From positions 1 to 11,376 of the forward strand of contig DATJFD010000023.1 in the NCBI GenBank assembly GCA_035495855.1: 11,376 nt of DNA. Direction: 5' to 3'. Source of the DNA: JAHFIW01 sp035495855. Its GTDB lineage: Bacteria > Patescibacteriota > Patescibacteriia > SG8-24. How positions within the stretch are numbered: position 1 is the stretch's first letter; each line of letters starts with the position of its first letter. The notes under the pieces are model-generated. The model had not been told where the DNA came from and did no database searches. It was given only the letters and a program-made list of their open reading frames with translations. Of this stretch, positions 5,915 through 10,822 are shown in pieces. The position numbers were made by a program, and so were the translations under genes.

Positions 5915-6571
5915 CTAAAGGCTTCCCGTGAAGACGCAGATGGGATCGCCGCCCGAGATGCCGGGACTGCCTCCCTCGAGGACGGAGGCGTCGCGGTCGC
6001 GCATCTCGAAGGCGAGATGGTCGAGCGCGGTCATGAAGTCGATGTTCGCGTCGTACATCGGGTTCATGAGCGCCTGGCCGCAGACCGGCCCGCCGGTCGG
6101 GTGCGTGACGTGCGGCTCGTCGCAGGTCTCGGGCACGTGCGCCCAGACGCCGAGCTGATGGCCCATCTCGTGGCCCATGACGGTGCGGAACATGTGCGGA
6201 TCGAGCGTGCCGTCGGGGAGCTTCCCCATGCACTGCGTCTCGAACACGATGGTGTGATCGCCGAACGCGGTGGCGAGGGTGAAGGTCCCGTCGGAACGGA
6301 CCACGCAGGGAGTGTCGTGGCCGTAGACGCGGACGTCGGCGTAGCGCTCGTCCGCGGTGATGTCACAGCGGACCCCTTCGGGGTACCAGATGTCGCAGCC
6401 GAGGACCGCCGCGTTGTGGAGCAGGCCAGGACTGTCCTGTACCCACACGGTCACGGTCCGCATCTCGGAGGGCGGATGGTCAGGAACGTAGGGTTCTCCG
6501 CCCACTTGGCCCGCGCAACCGGCGGCCAGCGCCGCGATGAGGGTCATCAAACCGCTGATGGGTCTTGCCAT
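5915..6571 (-). CDS. Lipoprotein zinc metalloprotease, metzincin-like
   Basis: 218 residues. The N-terminus MARPISGLMTLIAALAAGC is a lipoprotein signal with lipobox AAGC and Cys19 as the lipidation site, so the protein should be anchored outside the cytoplasmic membrane. The zinc site is HEMGHQLGVWAH (134-145): His134, Glu135 and His138 are the HExxH core, Gly141 follows, but the third His is at 145, one residue later than the standard HExxHxxGxxH. ALMNPMYD (167-174) fits the metzincin Met-turn, roughly 30 residues downstream. Cys at 59, 69, 89, 114, 150, 164 and 212 suggest disulfides (one odd). The start at 6571 is supported by AGGAG (nine bases upstream). An out-of-frame ATG lies 4 bp ahead. 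The substrate is unknown; matrixin-like (M10-related) assignment is by motif only. Confidence 0.82.
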   Translation of the reverse strand: MARPISGLMTLIAALAAGCAGQVGGEPYVPDHPPSEMRTVTVWVQDSPGLLHNAAVLGCDIWYPEGVRCDITADERYADVRVYGHDTPCVVRSDGTFTLATAFGDHTIVFETQCMGKLPDGTLDPHMFRTVMGHEMGHQLGVWAHVPETCDEPHVTHPTGGPVCGQALMNPMYDANIDFMTALDHLAFEMRDRDASVLEGGSPGISGGDPICVFTGSL

Positions 6572-6629
6572 GCATGCACTCTCCTGTGAAAAGGGCGTTG
6601 CGGCGGAATGGAGCCGCTATCGTGGGGAC

Positions 6630-6657
6630 ACCGTACTACGCCCTGATGAGCCGTCAA
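6630..6657 (-). promoter_or_regulatory. Putative promoter of the metzincin-like gene
   Basis: Read on the minus strand: TTGACG (6657-6652), 16-bp spacer, TACGGT (6635-6630). The -35 matches five of six bases, the -10 three. Predicted start near 6623, leaving a leader of about 50 nt. Confidence 0.5.
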
Positions 6658-6667
6658 ATGCTTTGGA

Positions 6668-6795
6668 ATGAAGGACCAGAGAACAAAGAACAGAGAAAGT
6701 CATGAGGAAAGGGATCTTCAAAAAGAGATCCGGCCCGCAAGTCCGGATCTCTTCTTTGTTCTTTCGGTCTTTGTTCTCTGTTCTTTGGTCTTCAT
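6668..6795. repeat. Heptamer-repeat inverted element B between divergent promoters
   Basis: The left arm has heptamers GACCAGA, GAACAAA, GAACAGA, GAAAGTC (6674-6701). The right arm (6756-6790) read on the minus strand is GACCAAA, GAACAGA, GAACAAA, GACCGAA, AGAACAA. Arms 6668-6695 and 6769-6795 pair along their full length with one bulge, one mismatch and two G-U pairs if written as plus-strand RNA. A second, perfect 11-bp stem AAGAGATCCGG (6723-6733) / CCGGATCTCTT (6743-6753) is nested inside. The element sits about 10 bp from each of the two divergent -35 boxes (6657 and 6807), so it should not be transcribed from them. It could extrude as a cruciform or separate the two promoters. Confidence 0.75.
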
Positions 6796-6806
6796 GATCG
6801 GGCGCG

Positions 6807-6835
6807 TTGACAGCACAGCTCCCGCGCGGTAAGGT
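6807..6835 (+). promoter_or_regulatory. Promoter of the 6871 gene
   Basis: A perfect -35 TTGACA (6807-6812), ideal 17-bp spacer, and TAAGGT (6830-6835) as -10. Predicted start near 6842, about 29 nt before the ATG. The best-formed promoter in the window. Confidence 0.7.
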
Positions 6836-6870
6836 CCCGCGTCGTTCCACGAGGAACGGCCCGGAGGACC

Positions 6871-7266
6871 ATGACGTTCCCTTCCAACGCCTACGGCGGC
6901 GCCGCCGTCCTGCTCGTCAACGACCACCGTCTCCGCGACGCCGTCCTGCGGCTGCTCGCGACGCCTTTCACCGCGCCGGAGGACGGCCGCGATCCGCTCG
7001 GCGCCTTCGCCGCGGCGATGGCGGCGCAGTTCCCCGCCCGCTGGCCGCGTTCCGACAACGACGCCGGCCGCGCTTTCCTCGCGAGCCTGCACAACGGCCA
7101 GCGCCTCGGCTTCGTCGCCGTCAAAGGACGGCTCGTCCTGGCGACCGATACCGCGCGCGAGGCGCTCGAGCCCCTGCACGTCGTCCGTTCGAGCTGCGGC
7201 GCGACCATGGTGAAGACCGGACACGCGCAGGCGCTCTACTGCCACTACTGCGGCGGACTCATGTAA
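6871..7266 (+). CDS. Small unknown protein with C-terminal CxxC/His zinc-ribbon-like tail
   Basis: 131 residues. GGAGG three bases before the ATG supports the start. Residues 10-30 form a strand and helix (AAVLLVNDHRLRDAVLRLLA); 43-54 and 64-74 are helical; LGFVAVKGRLVLATDTA (79-95) looks like a beta hairpin. The C-terminus has Cys109, His118 and CHYC (124-127), enough for a zinc knuckle close to the last residue. There is no signal peptide or membrane segment, so it is cytosolic. It has its own promoter and terminator. The CxxC-near-the-end layout is shared with the 5123 gene product, but I see no clear sequence relationship. No family recognised. Confidence 0.75.
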   Translation: MTFPSNAYGGAAVLLVNDHRLRDAVLRLLATPFTAPEDGRDPLGAFAAAMAAQFPARWPRSDNDAGRAFLASLHNGQRLGFVAVKGRLVLATDTAREALEPLHVVRSSCGATMVKTGHAQALYCHYCGGLM

Positions 7267-7288
7267 AAGGACCTTATGGTCCTTTTTT
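7265..7288 (+). terminator. Intrinsic terminator of the 6871 gene
   Basis: Perfect 9-bp stem AAAAGGACC (7265-7273) / GGTCCTTTT (7278-7286), loop TTAT, T6 at 7283-7288. It begins within the TAA stop codon. Confidence 0.93.
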
Positions 7289-7311
7289 CTTTTGCATTGC
7301 CGCTGGGTAAA

Positions 7312-7363
7312 GAATTTAGGATTGAGAGTTTAGAATGTAGAAGCCTCTCAATTCAATTCTCTC
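7312..7363. repeat. AT-rich heptamer-repeat element C between convergent terminators
   Basis: Four heptamers GAATTTA, GGATTGA, GAGTTTA, GAATGTA (7312-7339) plus a closing G7340, then an inverted arm at 7344-7363 that on the minus strand reads as about two units (GAATTGA, ATTGAGA). The arms share AGAATT/AATTCT and ATTGAGAG/CTCTCAAT pairings. The tract is far more AT-rich than the surrounding genome. It fills the gap between the plus-strand terminator ending at 7288 and the minus-strand terminator starting at 7380. I see no gene in 7289-7379. Confidence 0.6.
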
Positions 7364-7379
7364 GCTGAAGGGGCAGCGC

Positions 7380-7408
7380 AAAAAAAGACCGCCTCATGAG
7401 AGGCGGTC
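7380..7408 (-). terminator. Intrinsic terminator of the pyrF/pyrE-HD unit
   Basis: Perfect 9-bp stem GACCGCCTC (7387-7395) / GAGGCGGTC (7400-7408), 4-nt loop, A7 at 7380-7386 giving U7 on the minus-strand RNA. It starts six bases after the stop of the fusion gene. Confidence 0.95.
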
Positions 7409-7414
7409 GAACGA

Positions 7415-8641
7415 TCACGTCGTGCGTTTGCGCGCGGCGCCGGACCAAGGGTCGGCGTCGGCTGCGGGGTGATCGTGCCAGATGCGCGCGCTGGCGACGT
7501 CGCAGCGATGGCAGAAGGCGGCGAGCGGACCCATCGCCCGCCGGCGGTTGGAGTAGTCATCGAACTCCCCTTCGACGTACTTCATGCCGTTCTGCTGCTC
7601 GTCCGTGAGGACGATGCCGTACTCGGCGAGCTTCGCGGCGCGGAACTTGTGCGCGTCCTCCTTGGCGGCGAACGCGGGCAGGTGGCGCAGCTGGCCGTCC
7701 GGGCCGAGCTCGTACTTCCAGGGCTTCTCGACGTCATGCAGGAACACGACGAGGAGCGCGTCGGAGAGCGAGAACGGCCAGGGACGGATGTCCGCCCAGG
7801 CGCGGTGGTCGACGAGCGCGATGTTCATGATCTCGGTGACGTGGTCGACGTAGCCGCCGGGCCAGGCCTGGTGGTTGTTGGTCGAGCCCTGCACCGTTTC
7901 GAACAGCGCGCGGTTGGCGTCAAGCAGCTTCCTGCAGGCGGTGCGGTTGGGCTCGTCGATGAGATCGACGAGGTCCTCGATCGCGAGGTACGGAGGTTGC
8001 ATGCCCAGCTCCTTTCTCTTGAGGAAGTCTTTGCCCTTGCCGAGGTCCGTACGGACGGGCACGCCGGTCGCGCAGAGCGGACAGGCGTTCTCCTTCCACG
8101 TCGGGAAGGTGAGCTCGACGAGCGCGTGGAACTCCGGCGGAGCGCCGACGGCTTCCGCGGACACGCTACCGCGGTTCACGAGCGCGCCGACGCCGACGAC
8201 GTTCGCGCCGGCGGCGCGGGCGGCGTCGACGACCTTGCGGCACGAGCCGCCGGTCGTGAGGATGTCCTCGACGACCAGGACCTTGCGGCCGCTGATCGCC
8301 TCGGCGTAGCCGCGGGCGAAGATGAATCCCCCGTCCGGGGTCTTGTCGGCGAACGCGGCGCGGACGTCGCGTTGCGCCTGCGACCAGTTGCGCAAATGCT
8401 CCGCGACGTGCGACGCGATGATCGCGCCGCCGACGGCAGGGCCGACGACGACGTCGACGCCGGCCTTCGAGAAGGCCAGCGCCAGACGCAGGCAGACCCA
8501 GGAGAGCTTGTCGGGGCGAAGGAAGACCGCGTCCTTGTTGACGTAGGCCTTCCCGTGCAACCCCGAGGCGTAGACGAAGTGCGAGCCGTCGATGACCGCG
8601 CCGCACTCCGCAAGGATATGCATCGGGTCGTAGGGGTTCAT
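7415..8641 (-). CDS. pyrE: Orotate phosphoribosyltransferase fused to a C-terminal HD-domain hydrolase
   Basis: 408 residues in one uninterrupted frame. Residues 1-~210 are the OPRTase that joins orotate and PRPP to give OMP: FVYASGLHGKAYVNKD (22-37), VVVGPAVGGAI (64-74), the PRPP loop VLVVEDILTTGGS (121-133), and a tail with CPLC (187-190), probably structural. Residues 214-408 are an HD-fold phosphohydrolase: NNHQAWPGGYVDH (255-267), LHDVEKPW (301-308) and HRCDVASARIW (378-388) give His267, His302-Asp303 and Asp381 as H...HD...D metal ligands. The GG.V.H helix resembles YhaM-type HD domains; the substrate is unknown. The ATG overlaps the pyrF stop as ATGA and has GAGGAGG seven bases upstream, so translation is coupled to pyrF. 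M214 has its own good ribosome site, so a separate HD protein may also be made. The frame stays open upstream of 8641, but there it only shadows pyrF. Confidence 0.88.
   Translation of the reverse strand: MNPYDPMHILAECGAVIDGSHFVYASGLHGKAYVNKDAVFLRPDKLSWVCLRLALAFSKAGVDVVVGPAVGGAIIASHVAEHLRNWSQAQRDVRAAFADKTPDGGFIFARGYAEAISGRKVLVVEDILTTGGSCRKVVDAARAAGANVVGVGALVNRGSVSAEAVGAPPEFHALVELTFPTWKENACPLCATGVPVRTDLGKGKDFLKRKELGMQPPYLAIEDLVDLIDEPNRTACRKLLDANRALFETVQGSTNNHQAWPGGYVDHVTEIMNIALVDHRAWADIRPWPFSLSDALLVVFLHDVEKPWKYELGPDGQLRHLPAFAAKEDAHKFRAAKLAEYGIVLTDEQQNGMKYVEGEFDDYSNRRRAMGPLAAFCHRCDVASARIWHDHPAADADPWSGAARKRTT
8009..8015 (-). promoter_or_regulatory. Internal ribosome binding site at the pyrE/HD junction
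   Basis: AAAGGAG on the minus strand, six bases ahead of the in-frame ATG at 8002-8000 (Met214 of the fusion), exactly where the OPRTase ends and the HD part begins. It could give an independent HD protein of 195 residues, or be the relic of two genes that lost the stop between them. Confidence 0.6.
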
Positions 8642-9336
8642 CCGAGCGCCTCCTCGATCTCCCTGGCGATCAGCCCGGCCGCCTCGGCCGGCGAACCGAC
8701 CTCGGGCGGCGGCGCGCTGATCGGCCTGCCGATGACGAGATAGTCGGCGCCGGCCCTGATGGCCTCGCCGGGCGTCATGACGCGCTTCTGGTCCCCCGCC
8801 GCCGCCCACAAGGGACGGACGCCGGGCGTGATGCGCAGGAGCGGCAGGTCGGCGAGTCCGCCGACCTCCTGGGGCGAACAGACGACGACGTGCGCGCCGG
8901 CCTCGCAGAGCAGCTCCGCGAAAGCGCGGACCTTCGCTGACGGCCTGTCGCCGAAGATCTCGACGCACTCTTCCTCGTCGATGGAGGTGAGCACCGTGAC
9001 GCCGATGACCTTGCTCGCGCCGCAGGCGGCGACGGCCGCCTTGACCGACGCGAGCCCGGACGAGGCGTGCACGGTGAACATCTTCACGCCCCGGGCCGCG
9101 ACCGGACGCGTGGCGCCGGCCATGGTGTTGGGGATGTCGTTGAACTTGCCGTCGTACATGACCAGGCCGCCGGCGTCGTGCACCGCGTCCACGGCCTGGG
9201 GGCCGCCGACCGCGGTGATGAGCTCGAGGCCGATCTTGATCGGACCGACGTGCGGCGAGATGGCCGCCACGCGGGCCTTGGCTTTGTCGAGGGAATCGAC
9301 GTCGAGGGCGTAGATGATCTTGTCCTTCGCTTGCAT
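8638..9336 (-). CDS. pyrF: Orotidine-5'-phosphate decarboxylase
   Basis: Converts OMP to UMP, the last step of de novo pyrimidine synthesis. 232 residues from the ATG at 9336, close to the usual bacterial length (E. coli 245), and the start is backed by GGGAGGAAGG just upstream. It is a class I OMP decarboxylase barrel: IIYALDVDS (7-15) is the first strand with its Asp; IKIGLEL (33-39) has the second Lys; DGKFNDIPNT (62-71) is the catalytic D.K..D...T motif; RITPGVRP is the phosphate-binding strand; and GADYLVIGRPIS is the last phosphate loop. Its stop overlaps the pyrE-HD start, so the two final UMP-pathway enzymes are made from one message. No other pyr genes are in the window. The last codons hold the ribosome site for the downstream gene. 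Confidence 0.96.
   Translation of the reverse strand: MQAKDKIIYALDVDSLDKAKARVAAISPHVGPIKIGLELITAVGGPQAVDAVHDAGGLVMYDGKFNDIPNTMAGATRPVAARGVKMFTVHASSGLASVKAAVAACGASKVIGVTVLTSIDEEECVEIFGDRPSAKVRAFAELLCEAGAHVVVCSPQEVGGLADLPLLRITPGVRPLWAAAGDQKRVMTPGEAIRAGADYLVIGRPISAPPPEVGSPAEAAGLIAREIEEALG
8649..8655 (-). promoter_or_regulatory. Ribosome binding site of pyrE-HD inside pyrF
   Basis: GAGGAGG on the minus strand within the final pyrF codons, seven bases before the pyrE ATG; fixes the OPRTase start and indicates translational coupling. Confidence 0.8.
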
Positions 9337-9370
9337 GGTTCCTTCCTCCCTTTGTGCAAAGAGCGCCGAG

Positions 9371-9399
9371 AGCGTACCCGGGCCGGAGTCGAAAGTCCA
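9371..9399 (-). promoter_or_regulatory. Putative pyrF promoter
   Basis: On the minus strand TGGACT (9399-9394), 17-bp spacer, TACGCT (9376-9371). Both boxes are weak (four and three of six) but the spacing is ideal, it lies after the upstream gene's terminator, and the leader would be about 28 nt. The -35 lies inside repeat element D. Confidence 0.4.
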
Positions 9400-9416
9400 G
9401 AGTCGGGGGTCGAAAG
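9388..9416. repeat. Heptamer-repeat element D upstream of pyrF
   Basis: Four heptamers GTCGAAA, GTCCAGA, GTCGGGG, GTCGAAA (9388-9415) plus a closing G9416. Unlike A, B, C and E it has no inverted second arm that I can find. The A5 of the neighbouring minus-strand terminator follows at once. Confidence 0.6.
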
Positions 9417-9439
9417 AAAAACCCTGCTTTCGGCAGGGT
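9417..9439 (-). terminator. Intrinsic terminator of the 9447 gene (minus strand)
   Basis: Perfect 7-bp stem ACCCTGC (9421-9427) / GCAGGGT (9433-9439), 5-nt loop, A5 at 9417-9421 giving U5 on the minus-strand RNA, seven bases after the stop codon. Confidence 0.85.
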
Positions 9440-9446
9440 CGGAGAG

Positions 9447-10619
9447 TCAGGGGGAGATGACGCGGAAGACGTTCGGGCCGTCGGTGGCGAGGTAGCACAC
9501 CGCCCGTTCGGCCGCGTCGTGGCGGACGTTGATGATCCGTTCGAAGACCGGGCCTTCGTCCTCGTCGATGACCACGCGCTCGCCGCGCCCTTCGACGCCG
9601 ATGACGACGAGCTCGTCGTCGGGCGTGTAGAAGTGGTCATGGGCGTAGCGGTAGCCCTTCTGCCAGGCGCGCTCGTGGTCGACCGGGAAGTACCGGCGCG
9701 ACGACTCGATGTACGCGTGTCCGACCCCCATGTAGGGGTTGAAGAGCAGCGCCAGCGGCCAGGCCCAGAGCTTGGAGAGACCCCGCGGTTCGCCTTCCAT
9801 GCGGCCGAGCGCTTTCGCGACCACGCCGCTCATGACCCGGGCGGGTCCCGAGTAGCGGATGCCGACGTAGGCCGCGCGCCGCCCGTCCTTGTTGAGGGCG
9901 TACGAACGCATGCCGCCGAAGGTCTCGATGCCGTCGAAGGCCGGGCCGGTCGTGCCGCGGTAGCGCACGCGGACGCTGCGACGGAGACCGTCCCAGGCTT
10001 CCTCCGGTCGCTCGGGCCGCTCGCGGCGGTCCCACAGGCCGTTGAACCAGTGGTAACGGTCCGTGCCGGGCGGCACCGTGACGGGCTCGGAGCGCGAACC
10101 GTCATCGTAGACGACGTAGGCCTTGTCGCCCTCCTTCACGTGGATGGCGTGGCGCATCCGGTCCATGAGCACGGGTTCGAATTCGAACTTCCCGGTCAGG
10201 TCCTCGCCGTTCACGAAGTAGTGGATGGTGTCGTCCTTGGAGCGGAGGTCGTCGCGGTTCCAGGCGCTCCAGGCAAGACGCTCGTCGTCGAGCCAGTCGA
10301 AGTGGTACACGGTCCCGAACGGGACCTCGTAGCGCTTCTCGCCGTTCACGAAGATCTCGCTCGAATCCTCGCCCCGGCCGCGCCCCTGCTTGGCGACGGC
10401 GAGCTTGGCGCCGTCGAACGAGAGCGAGACGGGCATGAGGTCGTGCGGTCCGGACTCGGCGAGCACGCGGCCGCCGAACACGTACCGGTGCGTGCCGTCT
10501 TCCGGCTCGGTGACGATCAGGAACGCGCGGTTGTCGGACGAAGGACTGATGTGGGCCACGGGCCCCCAGGCCGGGTCGATCTCGCCGAGCCGCTGCAAAC
10601 GATGCTCGCGTCTGGTCAT
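9447..10619 (-). CDS. Beta-propeller-like protein of unknown function
   Basis: 390 residues from the ATG at 10619, preferred over an ATG 51 bases upstream because GAGGAG stands seven bases ahead and the predicted promoter starts transcription around 10667. At least six evenly patterned hydrophobic strand pairs of the kind S.D..R.A.LV recur: around 25-36, LSFDGAKLAVAK (66-77), WLDDERLAWSAW (109-120), LNKDGRRAAYVG (242-253), YTPDDELVVIGV (331-342) and HDAAERAVCYLA (367-378). FVNGE occurs twice (90-94 and 135-139). This matches TolB/WD40-like beta-propeller blades with the "nG" turn between blades. There is no signal peptide. A hydrophobic stretch near 284-296 (LWAWPLALLFNPY) may be buried. Ligand and partner are unknown. 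It is monocistronic, with its own promoter and terminator. Confidence 0.75.
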   Translation of the reverse strand: MTRREHRLQRLGEIDPAWGPVAHISPSSDNRAFLIVTEPEDGTHRYVFGGRVLAESGPHDLMPVSLSFDGAKLAVAKQGRGRGEDSSEIFVNGEKRYEVPFGTVYHFDWLDDERLAWSAWNRDDLRSKDDTIHYFVNGEDLTGKFEFEPVLMDRMRHAIHVKEGDKAYVVYDDGSRSEPVTVPPGTDRYHWFNGLWDRRERPERPEEAWDGLRRSVRVRYRGTTGPAFDGIETFGGMRSYALNKDGRRAAYVGIRYSGPARVMSGVVAKALGRMEGEPRGLSKLWAWPLALLFNPYMGVGHAYIESSRRYFPVDHERAWQKGYRYAHDHFYTPDDELVVIGVEGRGERVVIDEDEGPVFERIINVRHDAAERAVCYLATDGPNVFRVISP

Positions 10620-10626
10620 GTGGTCT

Positions 10627-10632
10627 CTCCTC
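10627..10632 (-). promoter_or_regulatory. Ribosome binding site deciding the 10619 start
   Basis: GAGGAG on the minus strand, seven bases ahead of the ATG at 10619; the upstream ATG at 10670 has no such site. Confidence 0.75.
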
Positions 10633-10673
10633 TTCGGGTGAAGGAACTCCGGCGCGTGTAGCGCCGACATCGC

Positions 10674-10702
10674 AGGATAAGGGATAAAGGGGGAAAGGTC
10701 AA
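10674..10702 (-). promoter_or_regulatory. Putative promoter of the beta-propeller-like gene, -35 inside repeat element E
   Basis: On the minus strand TTGACC (10702-10697, five of six), 17-bp spacer, TATCCT (10679-10674, four of six). The -35 lies in the one octamer of the left arm that departs from the pattern (GGTCAAAA). Predicted start near 10667. Confidence 0.55.
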
Positions 10703-10774
10703 AAGGGGTAAAGCCGCGCTTCCGCTCTCCCCCTTTCCCCCTCTACCCCTTTACCCCTTTACCCCTTTACCCCC
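10681..10774. repeat. Octamer-repeat inverted element E in a divergent promoter region
   Basis: The left arm (10681-10713) is four octamers, GGGATAAA, GGGGGAAA, GGTCAAAA, GGGGTAAA, plus G. The right arm (10725-10774) is six pyrimidine octamers, on the minus strand GGGGTAAA three times, then GGGGTAGA, GGGGGAAA, GGGGGAGA. The arms are separated by 11 nt and match at about three quarters of positions over four units. The minus strand of the right arm has six or more G-runs of 4-5 spaced by 3-4 nt, a strong intramolecular quadruplex pattern. It shares its octamer with element A. Confidence 0.8.
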
Positions 10775-10786
10775 AACTGCTTGAAT
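10758..10786 (+). promoter_or_regulatory. Putative promoter of the 10823 membrane-protein gene
   Basis: TTGAAT (10781-10786) preceded by TGC is an extended -10, with TTTACC (10758-10763, four of six) 17 bp upstream. That -35 is part of a repeated octamer of element E. Predicted start near 10793, 30 nt before the ATG. Confidence 0.4.
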
Positions 10787-10822
10787 CCCCACAGGTCTTT
10801 CATCGAAAGCATGAGGTGACGG

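Noticed and set aside
5840..6589. Plus-strand open frame opposite the metzincin-like gene
   Set aside because: Covers three hairpins and lacks protein features; the minus-strand product has a lipobox and zinc motif.
6723..6753. Inner stem of element B as an ordinary intrinsic terminator
   Set aside because: Lies upstream of both divergent promoters, and the following tract is CT-rich rather than a clean T-run.
7469..8743. Long plus-strand open frame opposite pyrE-HD
   Set aside because: Antisense shadow typical of high-GC genes; no motifs, while the minus strand encodes clear OPRTase and HD motifs.
8642..9640. Upstream continuation of the pyrE-HD reading frame through the pyrF region
   Set aside because: It overlaps pyrF in another frame, has Arg/Pro-rich nonsense composition, and the GAGGAGG plus ATGA overlap sets the true start at 8641.
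9354..10661. Long plus-strand open frame opposite the beta-propeller-like gene
   Set aside because: Composition dominated by Val/Arg/Asp/His, no ribosome site, and it runs through a terminator; the minus-strand frame has repeats, a Shine-Dalgarno, a promoter and a terminator.
10617..10670. Start of the beta-propeller-like gene at 10670
   Set aside because: It has no ribosome site and lies at the predicted transcription start; the ATG at 10619 has GAGGAG at good spacing.
10726..10773. Telomere-like C4T3A repeats, suggesting a linear chromosome end or eukaryotic contamination
   Set aside because: Only six imperfect copies, internal between bacterial genes, paired with an inverted arm and sharing its unit with another intergenic site.
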